Shown piece after piece: positions 49,109-61,100 of a stretch of 64,000 nt of DNA (position 1 is its first letter; every line of letters begins with the position of its first letter). Source of the stretch: Calendula officinalis (Eukaryota; Streptophyta; Magnoliopsida; Asterales; Asteraceae); contig OY970825.1 in assembly GCA_963853835.1 (NCBI GenBank), positions 26,598,835-26,662,834 on the forward strand, given 5' to 3'. Both the position numbers and the translations under genes were made by a program. The notes below the pieces were generated by a model. That model saw only the letters and a list, made by a program, of their open reading frames with translations, made no database searches and was not told the origin of the DNA.

Positions 49109-49152
49109 GATACCCAATCACTTGATACACTCTACTAAAGCTTCATTTGAGT

Positions 49153-49163
49153 CTATATTTAAA
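49153..49163 (-). promoter_or_regulatory. Candidate TATA box of the left GDSL gene
   Basis: The minus strand reads TTTAAATATAG, 45 bp upstream of the ATG, so the core promoter looks preserved. Confidence 0.55.
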
Positions 49164-49847
49164 GGGCGTGTCAACATTAAAAGACAAAACATGTTGCATT
49201 GCTACATAGGAAATTGCTAACTACCCGAATACATATCAAGAATATTAATATAAATTTGTCAAGTTGTAGGAGCTTATGTTTATTTATTAAGGGTTAATCA
49301 CAATGGACATGTGAATTTGTACCCTGTTTAGGAGTTTTTAAATCAAGTTGCATTACTAAATATGAAATTGCTAACTACAGTATCCATTATATTATATTTT
49401 TATTAAAGGATATTCCTGTTTATAACTGATTCCCTAAGGTTGCCGAGCTTTGCTCGTGATGTATGTGACATAACCGTTGTCGTGGTCATTAACCATCTGA
49501 TAAATGTACATATTAAGTTTGAATGGGAGTAATAGATTAAGTACATCTAACCCTAACCCCTAAACTGTATATATTAGGTTTAAATCCTATAACCATTGTC
49601 CAAAGTGTCGAACTTTCAAGTAATATTTTAATAATCGAAGGCTTTCTTTATTAAAAAAATTTAAAATATCTAATATGCTTATCAATAATATACATTCATA
49701 ATAATTTATTTTATAAATCGAAAACATGTGGGCAAGAACTCAAAACTAAATATGCATAATTTCAAATACTGAAAATATAACTAAATTTCATATTATTGTT
49801 TCAACAAATATTTTTAGATGTCAACTAGCTACTAGTACATGATGGTA
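49164..49847. other. Spacer between the tandem GDSL genes
   Basis: About 0.7 kb of AT-rich DNA: promoter of the left gene and 3' flank of the right gene. A small hairpin 'gccgagctttgctcg' lies near 49442. Nothing else recognised. Confidence 0.55.
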
Positions 49848-51642
49848 TCAACTCGACCAAAACTGGTCTAGTTTTAGCGACGGTTTAGCGAGAATGGTAG
49901 CAGCAACCACCTTATTTGCAGCTTCTGTATAATGAACACCATCCCATACTATTGCTGATGTCACATTATCACATATACCGTACCCTGGCTGTCCACATGT
50001 CGCTTTCACATTATAATTATTCGGAGGACCTCCCGACCCACAACACGCCTTAAATGGTTCTATAAATCCTGTTACAAACAAAATTACAAACCATTAATCT
50101 CATCATAAACTACTAAACTCTAAGTTAAACTAATTTCAAAAATTCAATATGTTGTTACCATATTTTGAGGGCTTGGAGAATAGATTATATTTGATAGTGT
50201 AAATATCTACATACACAATAACTGCATCTTTTAATACAACTTTTAATTCTTTGCACATTTTATGTAATTGTTTGTTGAAAATTTTCACTAGATCGTTGTG
50301 AACACGAAAGCATCCGATTTTATCGAGGTCAGTATTGTTGTGTGGATGTAATGCAAGTTCTTTAGGTGCACAACCTAATGGCCCTGTGTTGTGTATCCAG
50401 AACTTCCGTCCACCATACTGGTATAAATTCTACATTTTTCAAAAATATAAAACTTTATCATGCTAGAAAATATCGTAAAATTGAAATAATTAAGTGACAT
50501 TTACTTGAATTGCTAGTTTAATTTCTGCTATGAAAGATGGAATTTTGGCTGTAACGGGTTCATAGGTGAGATTTGATGCATACAATGCAACGAGTATATC
50601 GTTTTGTCCAATATCTATCATGTAAAGCGCGCTACGAAATCCATCTTCGTTTATAAAATTCCCTGCAGTACCTGTTTAATTATTTAAATAATTAAGACAT
50701 CGTTCTTCATAAATTGTAACAGTCGATCTCAAAGCGAGAAGGTAAACCTTTTGACCTACAAAAAAAAAAAAAAAATACAAAAAACTAAAGCTAAACTCAT
50801 GCTCTAGACAAAATAGTGTAGATTTATGAGTAGTTTAGAAAATGTGTGTTTTGCTGTTAAAAACAACACTTGTGTTCATAGAGGACTACAAACCTACATA
50901 AGCAAGGTTTCCTAATCCTACATAGCTTTTATCCTAAGTTAACTTAATCTCTAAGCTATCATACTCCTAATCCAATATAATTAACTAAATTACATATTAC
51001 TACCTTAAGGCATTGAGTTTTTATTAAGGCCTTAAATTTTCTTTTGCATTTTTAGGGCCTTATTTTTGTAAATTAGAGAATTTTTGTACAGGGCATCTAA
51101 ATATTTGGAAAAATAGTAAATTTTTAATAAAGGTAGAGATGAAGGTACCGAGTGAAATGAGATCAAGTGATCGATTCTTAAAGTGAAGGAATTGTCGAAT
51201 TTGAACATCGAGCTGAAAAGGAACAAACTGTGGTTGAGTCATGGCTCCAGCAACTGCAAAGTTAACCCCACTCGTGAAATTTGGCGCCAACGAATCCAAA
51301 TACGGGCTCAAATAACTCAACTTCAAATGCTCACCTGTTCCAAAAATGAATTTGAATCATACCATATGTGAAAGTGATAGTGAGTTATAAAACAGAGGAA
51401 GTTGACTTACAAAAAAAGTCAATGATGAGTCGGCCATCACCGAAACGGCCGGTGCCTTTGTGGAAGAATGTGACGCCATGTGGAAGGCCAATGGGAAGCC
51501 CTGCGCCAGCTAGAACTCCACCTGTGTCGGAATTTGAATCACCAAAGTTAACAATAATCGGTTTACTTATTTTGGTCGAAACCGAGATGCTAACAACCAT
51601 CCACACCCATAAAAGCATCCATATAACCTTTACGTTTTTCAT
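49848..51642 (-). CDS. GDSL esterase/lipase, secreted, intact
   Basis: Five exons (51642-51411, 51334-51149, 50671-50505, 50429-50159, 50068-49848) join to 358 residues. Features in order are a signal-peptide-like start 'MKNVKVIWMLLWVWMVV', block I 'NFGDSNSDTGG' with the Ser nucleophile, 'RFGDGRLIIDF', 'NFAVAGA', block III 'GQND', 'YGGRKFWIHNTGPLGCAPKE', 'CCG.GG.PNNYNVKATCGQPG' and block V 'WDGVHYTEAAN' with Asp and His. These are hallmarks of the plant GDSL/SGNH family of extracellular esterases acting on acyl or acetyl esters. The substrate cannot be told from sequence. It shares every intron position with its left neighbour, showing tandem duplication. Confidence 0.95.
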
Positions 51643-51707
51643 ATCCAGTATTGATCACTGGATTCGATCTATCAAATGTTCAACTGCTTGTTAAATTTAT
51701 CAACATG

Positions 51708-51718
51708 ATATAATATAT
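51708..51718 (-). promoter_or_regulatory. Candidate TATA region of the right GDSL gene
   Basis: An alternating TATATTATA block on the minus strand 66-76 bp before the ATG. Weak, since the area is AT-rich. Confidence 0.35.
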
Positions 51719-52029
51719 GAGTAACATGTGCAAATACCATTAATTGAGGATTTGTAAATTTTATAATATCAAGTTGTATTAAAGAATCACTAAACTTGTC
51801 AACTAGGAATGACAAATTATAACTGAAATCTGACCTCAAATCCACTTGAAATTGATATGAAAATAAAATAAATTTGTTTGTTGGGGTTGAGGTAAAGAAG
51901 TTTCGAGCCACGTTTAGCTCGACTCAACTGACCCGTTTATTAAACGTGTTAGCTTCGGGTCAATGATAATTTAAATGAGTTAACACATTAACTCATGTAA
52001 TTATTAAAAATATAGATTCAAAATTATAT
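51719..52029. other. AT-rich spacer
   Basis: No gene or repeat recognised. Confidence 0.55.
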
Positions 52030-52422
52030 AGGGGCGAACTATTTGCAACACTCGTTTTTTGCGTAGAACCAAGCAGAACCCATCTAAGAATATTAGAATT
52101 TAGTAAAAAAATATGCAAAACAATAACATTTAACCCAGATCAAACATATACTTTAAGAAAAACATCAAAGTTACTGAAAAACATATATGTTTAAATAATG
52201 CAAAAATAACACTTATGTATACATACATGAAAACATACATGCATAAAAACATATATGTTTCCATGCATGAATAACATACATGCAAACCAATATTTGGGGG
52301 TCCCTCATTAAATCACTTCATGTATCTTCCATGATCATTTCATTTTGAAATTCAATGGTTTAGATTGAATTCTGCGGGTTTTGTAGCCTAAAATGGGTTC
52401 TGAAACTAATTCTTCACAAATT
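52030..52422. mobile_element. Diverged MITE related to the one at 1.65 kb
   Basis: The right half matches the right arm of the 1653-2026 MITE ('catgcaaaccaatatttggg', 'tccatgatcatttcattt', 'caatggtttagattga', 'ttctgtagcc'-like, 'gggttctga'). The left half starts 'ggggcgaac' and has 'tagaacc' and 'cagaaccca' blocks, but the long palindrome is lost. Confidence 0.65.
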
Positions 52423-55400
52423 ATATATATTCATATTTAGTCTATACTTTACTAGTTCAAAACTAATAGTTCCATAAAAACTAAAATAGCTACTTAGTAA
52501 TTTTGGTGTTTCGTTATTTTATTTTAATTTATTAAATAACAATCTGTTTGACCCGTTTAATCCGCTAACATGTTTAACCCGTTTAACTAAACAAGTTATA
52601 TGAGTCGTATTTGGGTTGAAGATAAACATGTTAGAGTTGAGATATCTGACTCGTTTATATAAATATGTCGTTTTCAGGTTGAATGTTCTGACCCGCGAAC
52701 CCAACCTGAATTACCACCCCTAATGTCAATATCCATCTATTTCAAAGTCAACTGTTTTTTTTTAATATGTGACTAGGAGCACATGATATCAAATATTACT
52801 GAATGTCTTGACATTAATTCCTAAAACATTGCTTATTCATTTAATACAAATGAGGCAACATGGCCCGTGCGATGCACGAGCTTTGTTCATGATAAAACGT
52901 TATTTGAAGATCGTATACATTGTATTGGTGTAAAGGGCAACGACATGTTTAGGTTGATTGTGAGTACTCTACTAAATAAGCAAAGTTTGTTGGAGGAAAA
53001 TGCAAAGTAAGAAAATCATTATCATTTTTATTAGCGCAATACAAAATATGTTATTCATTTCATATAAGTGATACTATGAAGAACTTCATGATTTGTCTTT
53101 TATAAGCAAAATTATGAATCAACAACGATATATTTTCAACTAATGATGGTTAATGCAAACATTATGTCAAGACTTATAATTGTACCTTTTTTCTCCAAAA
53201 GTACATAATAAAAATTAGAAATCCATACAAATACACAAACACACGTATCTCTCTAATAAAAATGCTAACAAAATCATTATCTAAAACAAAAACAATAATT
53301 ATTTTATAACTTTAGTTATGTCAATTTATTAGTTTTTATCATAAATAAAATTATTTCAAAACTTTTCATATGACAATTTGAGTTTATTAGTCATAATTAT
53401 TTCTTCAAGTTTTATATATATTAAATAATTATAATTAAATGCTACTTCTTTTTATTATAAATTGGGTGTTATTACAAAAATTAATTGACTAATAATTATT
53501 TCAAAACTTTTCATATGACAATTTGAGTTTATTATTCATAATTATTTCTTCAACCTTTAAATATCTTTAACTATTATAATTAAATGCATCTTCTTTTATT
53601 ATAAAATGGTTTTTATTACTTATATTAATTTACTAATAATTATATCAAAACTTTTCATATGGCAATTTAAATTTATTAATCATAATGATTTCTTATTCGA
53701 CTTTTATTTATATTAAATAAATGTAATTAAATGTTACATTAGTTTAGACATTATTTCATGACTTTTGATATGACAATTTGATGAAGTTATTATTATTTTT
53801 TTAATTATGATAGTTTTTATCATTATATTAATTTACTAATCATATTTATGACAAACTATACATTAATTTATTACTCATAATCATTTTTTAGTAATTATTT
53901 TAAAACTCATGATAAGTCAATTATTAGTTTTTATTATAAATATACATGAGTTCATTACTTATATTCATTAACTAATAATATTATTTCAAGAATTTTGATA
54001 TGAAAATTGGATGAGTTATTAGTTATACTATATTTTTTTATTAGATTAATTTCTTTTTTTTATGACAAAACTCAACTTTTATACGAAAATGAATGATCTT
54101 GTTTATTATAAATTTGCTACATATTGATGATTAAAGCAATGTACAATGTGACTTGCCTTTACCTCCGATCATCATTTATTCCTTTTGTTCGTTTGCGTTG
54201 TCGTCATGCCTTATGTTGCCCAACGATCGTATCATCTACAAACATGTTTAGCTATCGGTGTGTGGCATATATAGTATCTAAGCTTTAACACTTGAGTATA
54301 AGAAATAATCAAAGAATTATATAATCAAATAATTAGACGATATAATCAAATAATTATGAGGAACTGAATCATACCGATTTGGGTAGATGATATTGTGTGT
54401 CATCAGGTTAGCACCGCCGGAGATATCTTGAATCTTTCTTATTGTCTTTCCCTTTCATCTTGATATCAACTCTGACATTAACAAAGCATCGGTCGGGGAA
54501 GCTTTCAATTCTTTTGATAGGAAGACTAGCGGATTATCGAAATGAAAGTACCACTATTTGGCACAGGGTTGATAGAATAGCCAGCCAACCTGTAAGCTAG
54601 TAGTTTGGTTGATAAAGAGAAGGAAGGAAAGGGAGGACGTGAAGCTACTACGGGAGAAAAACAAGTAGAAGAGGATCCTACAAAATAAACAAACCTAAAT
54701 TAAACGATGTATCATTTCACAAAAATCATGTAAAAAATAATTGAGACATATTTCATTCACCGATTTGCCAAAATGAAATTCATAATAAGAGAATAGATGA
54801 ATGAGATTAACAACCACACTTACCTATTTATACTAAATGTATCATTTTTGTTTTGTATGAAAAAATTAAATTAATTAATACCTTTAATATGTGTCTTTAC
54901 ACATGCTACAAACTAACACCTATATATTAAGTATACAAATTTAATTTAAATTAATTAATCTTAATTGTGGCACTTCATCTACTTGAATATACCTTTAATA
55001 TGTGTCTTTACACATGCTACAAACTAAAAACCTATATATTAGGTATACAAATTTAATTTAAATTAATTAATCTTAATTGTGGCACTTCATATACTTGAAT
55101 AGTTTTTATAGATGGATTTATTCATTTTTATTATTAATATTAAATTCAAAGTAATAAATGCATCTTCAAACTTGAAACTCATTCTTTATGTAGATATAGA
55201 ATATTACTGAAAGTCAACTGTTTTACCATTGCATTAATTCCTAAAACATTGCTTATTCATTTATAGTAAGGCCAAAATTAATTGGTTTAAAACAAAATAA
55301 TTAATAACTCAAATTAATAACATTTTACATTAATAAAAGAAATTTGAGTTCATTTAATATTTCATATTATGTTCTAGTAATAAAAAAAACCCATTAAAAA

Positions 55401-55721
55401 TGTGTGTAAGAAATAAATACTATGTTGTTACAAGGACAAGAGTGGATACAAATATTTCACAATGCATACATGGTTAAACCTGGATTGAGAGTTATAAAAA
55501 TAATCAACCAAAATTAAACAAAAAAGTATTCATTAGATAAAGACGTGATTGGCTTGACATTCCCGATTTTACATGATATACATTTAATAACAAATGAATA
55601 CTGAAAAACTGCAATAGAAACCGTAATATCTATTATTAAGTATTGAAAATATTAAAGCCTAAAACAAGACTTCCTATTTTGTCGCTCCTTTAATTTACGA
55701 GTCTGTCAATTGAGTAACGTG
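52423..55721. repeat. AT-rich repetitive region without genes
   Basis: It contains degenerate tandem units of about 145 bp at ~53350-54050 (recurring 'aaaacttttcatatgacaat'), and a 111-bp direct duplication at 54881-55102. A shared 'taattcctaaaacattgctt' block near 52820 and 55240 flanks most of the region. A GC hairpin 'ccgtgcgatgcacgag' lies at 52866. No reading frame or known transposon end could be assigned. Confidence 0.6.
54881..55102. repeat. 111-bp direct tandem duplication
   Basis: Two nearly identical copies of 'cctttaatatgtgtctttac' through 'ggcacttcat.tacttgaata', starting at 54881 and 54992. Confidence 0.85.
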
Positions 55722-55919
55722 CTATGCAAGCCAAATGCAATTATGATCCATATTTTTCCACATAAACAAGTTTACATCGGGTTGAGTAGTGCAAACATGA
55801 TGACAAGAAAACTCGGTTTTTCCAGCTTTCTTGGGGCAGACCTTAATCTTATCAATTGGAGTGGCGGAACCATGATCGTGCCTCACAAGAGCAGTCAAGA
55901 GCAACACCAATGAAGCCAT
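55722..55919 (-). CDS. Possible small secreted cysteine-containing peptide
   Basis: A 65-codon frame starts at the ATG at 55919 with 'MASLVLLLTALVRHDHGSA', a good signal-peptide shape. A short mature part follows with four cysteines spaced C-x10-C-x3-C-x17-C. A longer start at 55967 would lie inside the TATA-like TATATATA at 55966-55974, so the shorter start is preferred. I recognise no family. It could be a truncated defensin- or thionin-like gene with a missing second exon, or chance. Confidence 0.4.
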   Translation of the reverse strand: MASLVLLLTALVRHDHGSATPIDKIKVCPKKAGKTEFSCHHVCTTQPDVNLFMWKNMDHNCIWLA

Positions 55920-55965
55920 CAAACCGCATACCCAAATTTGAGAGCATATTGTGTAATGTGTGTGC

Positions 55966-55974
55966 ATATATATA
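55966..55974 (-). promoter_or_regulatory. Candidate TATA box of the small peptide gene
   Basis: 'CTATATATA' on the minus strand, 47-55 bp upstream of the preferred ATG at 55919. Confidence 0.45.
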
Positions 55975-56188
55975 GAGGTAGCTTTAACTCCTTTTTAGCA
56001 ACTTTGAGACCCGTTGGAGGTTGGGACTTTTATTGTGCAAGCAAATGTTGTTGGCCATCTACTTATATTAATTACTTAAATTAAGTATGTTTAGTCAAAA
56101 TTAGGTTGGACAACCGTGGTTTATCCTGTTAGGTAATAATGTCTTGCTCTTAATTGACATTCAAGCAATTTTTGGAAGCTTACTATTT

Positions 56189-56369
56189 TTTTTAACGACT
56201 AGTTGGTAAGTTAGTGGTTCGAGCCTAAACATTGACATACATAAGGGGCAGTATGCCTTCCCTTGAACTTTCCACCTATTTATCCACAACAGGACTCGAA
56301 CTCATGACCAATAGGTCATGGGCAACACATTAAATCCTCCTTCAATATCACTAGGCTACAAGTCTTGAG
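56189..56369 (-). mobile_element. tRNA-derived SINE (181 bp) with target duplication
   Basis: On the minus strand the head carries an A-box-like 'TAGCCTAGTGATATTGA' and a B-box-like 'GAGTTCGAGTCC'; the tail ends in an A run. A ~17-bp near-perfect duplication 'ttggaag(c/t)ttactattt' flanks it (56172-56188 and 56370-56386). The copy at 41880-42098 is a relative. Confidence 0.82.
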
Positions 56370-56596
56370 TTGGAAGTTTACTATTTAATCATTGATCAAT
56401 ATTCATTATCATCAACATTTGTTTTTTTAAGTGCACACACACACAACCTCTAAAATACTTTTAATATCAAATTATCTATAGAAGGTTTTAAACTTATAAT
56501 CACAAGCCAATGAAAAACACATTCTAAAATCTTATACCACTAGTGTACAAGACTTTTGCTCTCAATATTTGCGGAAAGGACAAAAAACTAATACTA

Positions 56597-57238
56597 CCTC
56601 CGTATCAAAATAAGTGATACACTTTTTATTTAGGGGTAGAATAAAATAACTGATACACTTCTAAAACTTACATTATTTGGTAAAAAAGTGGGACCCCTTC
56701 TCCACTAAGGCTATGGGTATGGGTACCACACCCCACACCAAATTTTCCTGCCACATCATTGTCACCTCAGCAACCACACCACCACCACACCACATCATCT
56801 CTAGGAAATACCCACCACACCACACCATTTTATTCCATTAAATTTTAAATAAAATAAAAAAGAAAATACCCACCACCCAATCACAAGCCACCATCGATCA
56901 AAAAGAAACCCCCAACGCCCCGTGGCCTCCCGTTATCTGCTTGCTTCCTTCCTCCACCACGCCAACCTCCCACGGTGTGGGGGGGGGGGTGTTCCGTCTT
57001 CGGCCACGCCATGGCTTCCTGATCACCACCCATGGCCACGCCATGGGCCCATACCGATAAGCCTAACTATCTACTTTAATAAAGTAAAATTACTTTTACC
57101 CTTACTTTTACTTTTTAACATTATTAATATCACTTTATTCATAAAAAGTAAGACTCATTTTCCACTAACTATCTACTTTTCTCTTTTGCCTCAAAAATTG
57201 TATTTTTTCCAAATGTATCACTTATTTTGATACAGAGG
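56597..57238. mobile_element. Stowaway-type MITE carrying a nested MITE
   Basis: The termini 'cctccgtatcaaaataagtg' and 'cacttattttgatacagagg' are inverted repeats, each flanked by TA. The interior is interrupted by a second element at 56709-57063; without it the MITE is ~284 bp. Confidence 0.85.
56709..57063. mobile_element. PIF/Harbinger-type MITE nested in the Stowaway MITE
   Basis: It begins 'ggctatgggtatggg' and ends 'cccataccgataagcc', imperfect inverted ends. The flanking 3-bp repeat TAA (56706-56708, 57064-57066) is the duplication type expected for PIF/Harbinger. The interior is C/A-rich with a G10 run near 56980. Confidence 0.75.
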
Positions 57239-57253
57239 TACTACTGAGGTAGT

Positions 57254-58190
57254 TGTTGAATCCCAACAACACAAATGTGTTGCGTTAAGGCTAAGTAAAC
57301 AAGTTTTCAATGATTAAGAGTTTATTAAAACAACTTAATACGGTACAAAGTTTGCGGAAATAGATAGTACTCACTAACTAAAACTTTATACTTGAAGTGA
57401 CACTTTTGCTCGCTCAAACTTGAAGACTATGCAAGGAGAGTTATATCAGCTGATACTAACAGCTCATCTTGAATGCCTGAGTAATAACTATGAGAGAGTT
57501 AATACCAGACAATAACAAACTCTCAGAGAATGTTCCTGTGCTATGAATGCTAAAAGGTGTGTGTAAATGCAAGCATTTACGTGTCTATATATAGCCCAAG
57601 ATCCATGTTCCTTTGTCCACAAGTTAATCGACGTGTAAACATATCATTCGTCGATGTAGACTTGTCCACGGAAACATTTAATGCACTTGCATAGGTTATA
57701 GTCCCAATTGTACTTTGTGTCAACTCCTTTTGATACATTTTCTGACGCACAGTGAAAAGGTGTACTATGTTAGTACAAAAGAAGTTGACTTTCCCTTTAC
57801 ATGTTTGGAGGGACAAACGATGATGTAATGACATATTATCTTCTATTCCAAAATAGAAGATCCTCATCGTTTTCTTCTTCTTTGAGCGGGAAAGGAAAAT
57901 GTTCAAAGTGTCAAGAACATTTTCCACTAAATCTTTATCCGCAGCAGGTACCATCAGCTGATTCCACTATCAGATGAATGGTCTTCTTCTGGTCTCTGTC
58001 CTTCGACCATAGACTACGAATGATCACTCTTGTATAGCTGCTGATTTGACTTGATTCCTAGAGCTAAGTACGTACTCAGCTGAAGGTTTATGAATATACT
58101 TGTACTTCAGCTGAGCTACATACTTCATATGATTTTATTCTTCTTAGTTATCGATCATCAAATCTTATTTACTTAGTCTGGGGACTAACA
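57254..58190 (-). repeat. 3' LTR of a SIRE-like Copia element (937 bp)
   Basis: On the minus strand it starts TGTTAGTCCCCAGAC and ends TGTTGGGATTCAACA. It is preceded by the purine tract 'AAATAGGGGGAGAT' (58191-58204). This is the downstream LTR of a minus-strand element whose upstream half is missing. Confidence 0.85.
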
Positions 58191-61100
58191 ATCTCCCCCT
58201 ATTTGATGCAATCGAATAGCTGTATAAGTATGAACCTGTAATGATTCAGCTGTTTGGATCAGCTGAATGCTTATGTGCTTTGACCCTTTGGGTTCTTTTG
58301 ACTAGGTCTTTCTTTTACAATATTTTTACATGTATATTTACAAAATAATGATTTTCTATTGATTGAAGCTGATTTAGTACAGGGAAAATCAAAAACAAAA
58401 CAAGGTCGATAACATTTATTCTCTTACGACCTTTTGGTACACAAAGCTGATGGCTGAGTTGATTAATCTATTCATTTCTTTTCCCTCTTCAGTAGAGGAA
58501 CTCAGCAGTTTGTGATATACCATAAGTTGTTGAAAGTCGCATCAGTCTAATTCATCAGCTTGTTGAAAGCAATGCCTCTTGTTTTCATCCAGATAGCAGA
58601 AACCGTAGATGGGCTCTTTGACAATTTTCCCAGGGATAAAGTTAACTCCCATAGGAATGGTTCTTGTGAGGTTGAGTCTTGATCGTTTAACATAGATTAT
58701 GGACGACCCAACCTCAGCTGATCTGGGTTCAGCGAAGGGCTCGAGAAGAACAGACTTACGTTTCTCCCCTCTTGCTGAGGAGCTTTCACCAGCAGGTTCT
58801 CTGACAGTAACAGCTTGAGATTCACGCAATTCAGCTGGTATGCAATTTGACAAGTCAGGAGAGTGTCGCTTGACCTTATCGCATAGAGTCTTGAAGGAGA
58901 TGATTGCGACTCTTATCTCACTTTCCGGATCTGTCATATTAGGTGATGGTTTTGCAGATCTGGCAGCTGCTAGCATCTCATTCCATTCATCATAGTTGAA
59001 TTGAGTGTTGATTTTGTTCAGAGGTACCCTTTCAGGAACGACGACCCCTCCAGCTCTATATATGATGACTTCTTGTGGAGAGCTGGATGATGATTTGGGG
59101 CTCCTTACGCTGGTGATTTTGGGTTCTTGCCTTCGTTTATAGAGAACCTTATTGAAAAACCTAATGTTCTCAGCTTTTTCTGCTTCAGCTCTTTGAAACA
59201 GCTCTTCTTGAGTTTTTCTTTGGAGAGCAATAACTGTTTCGAGATCAGCAGTGGTTTCAGCTTCCTCTAAGAGGCCAGCTTTAAACGCGGCAAGATGTAG
59301 CTCCCCCTCAGCAGGTTGAGGATTCACCTGTATAATGTGCTGAGGGATTTGGATTTGCGGGGTTTGGACTTGTGGGATCTCAACTGATTTAAATGAATCC
59401 ACGATCTTGACATGATCAGTTGAGGTTTCTTCTACCTTGAGACCTTCAGCAGGGGTGAGTGTTAATTGCATTGTTGTCTCACCTGCTGAAGCAATTACCT
59501 CAGGTGTTTCAGTAGGGACGAGTGTTGTTTGAATTAGAGTCTCGTCTACTGAAACGTCTTCTTCTTCTTCTTGTATTCCAGCAGAGGTGAGTGGTGGAGA
59601 ATTTGGAGTCTCACCTGCTAGAATGTCTTCTTAAACATTGGCTCCAACAGCATAGGTGACTATGATTTGTGAATCAAGATGTTCACCTGGTTGTTCACCT
59701 GCTGGTGTAGCTTGCTCTTTCTCCCCCTCAGAGAGTGCCTAAAGAAGTAAGGTACTCTCTGGTGCAGCAGTAGGACGAACAACAGCGACACCCTTATTTA
59801 ATTTTTGAAGAATGAGGTTAAGGGTGCCTTGGAGACCAGCGACTTGAGAGGTCAAAGAGCTGACCTCAGTCTCCAATTTGTCCATCCGTGTGGACACAGG
59901 AGAAGCAGATTCCTCAATAGCCTTAGAGAGATGGCTATGAGTATTGGTCAGCAGAGACTCTTTCTTGGATTGTGCAAGACCAATACGATCGACAGCTGAT
60001 GAGAGAGGAGATACCTTAGAATGCAAGGTATTCAGCTGTCGTTCGACTTTTGCTTCAGTTGCCCGGGCTTCGGAGAGGAGATTTTCTTTTTCGACTCTGT
60101 CAGATTCTCTAATGGAGTTCAGCTCTCTATTAATGTATTCTTTGAGGGAGATGAACTCGCTTTTGTTGCAGCGAATCTGATCAGCAAGAAGAGCCAGGTG
60201 AGGAGTCAGAGTGTGAACCTCAGTGTGCAGAGAAGCAATGCTGGAAGAGAGATTCTCAGCAGCATTAGCAAACTTCTTTGGAACATCCTTGCGAAGGGTG
60301 TTCATCTGCTTACTCAGCATGGCCATCCCAAGTCGAATCTGGGATGAGACAACTCTAGACATCAGAGCAGTAGCAGCTCTAATGGGAATGCTTCCTCCAG
60401 CTTTGATGGATTCAGCATGGGACACTTGGACGCTTTGGGGGAAGGGGTCCGGTCTGTCTCCAGCTGAGAGGGTGACCTCAGCTGTAGTAGAAGGTGTTCC
60501 TGAGTTAGGAGGAATTGCTCCTGTGGGATGCTCAAAAACTATGGGGGGTGAGATGGGTCTAGCTGAAACTTCTGGGTTTCTGTCAGAAGTGCCGACATCA
60601 GCTGTCAATTCAAATCGAAGCCAAGGTTCATCTACTTCTTCGTCTGGAGACGAATAATAGGGCTGAATGGGCTCATCAGCAAAGTCAAACATCATGGCAT
60701 ATGCTGTTTGAGAACCTTGAACTTCAGTCTCACCAGTCGGCTGAGTTGGTATAGAGACTTGAGGAAGAGTTCCTCTGGGTAGTGTATCAGCAGCCTCACA
60801 GCTCAGTTGGCGAGTACGTTCGCGATCACTGGCAGCTTGGGTGGATGCCTCAGTAACAACTGGGTCTACAGTTGTCTCTTCATCGGCGGTGGTGGTTTCC
60901 TCGATCTCCAGCTGGTGTAAGCTAGTGACGTTGTGGGAAACAGAAGGAACAGTTTCAAGAATGACTTGGTTTCCAGTCAATCTATCATCAACTGCTGACT
61001 CAGGAAGTGATGAAGAAGTTGGTGGTGGTGTGTGTGCAGCTGACTCACGGGTGGCTTGCGATGAGCCAAAACCTTCACCAGCAGTCTGTTGAGAGATTGA

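Noticed and set aside
59805..61092. Plus-strand frames within 59.8-61.1 kb
   Set aside because: They are shadows of the long minus-strand coiled-coil ORF.
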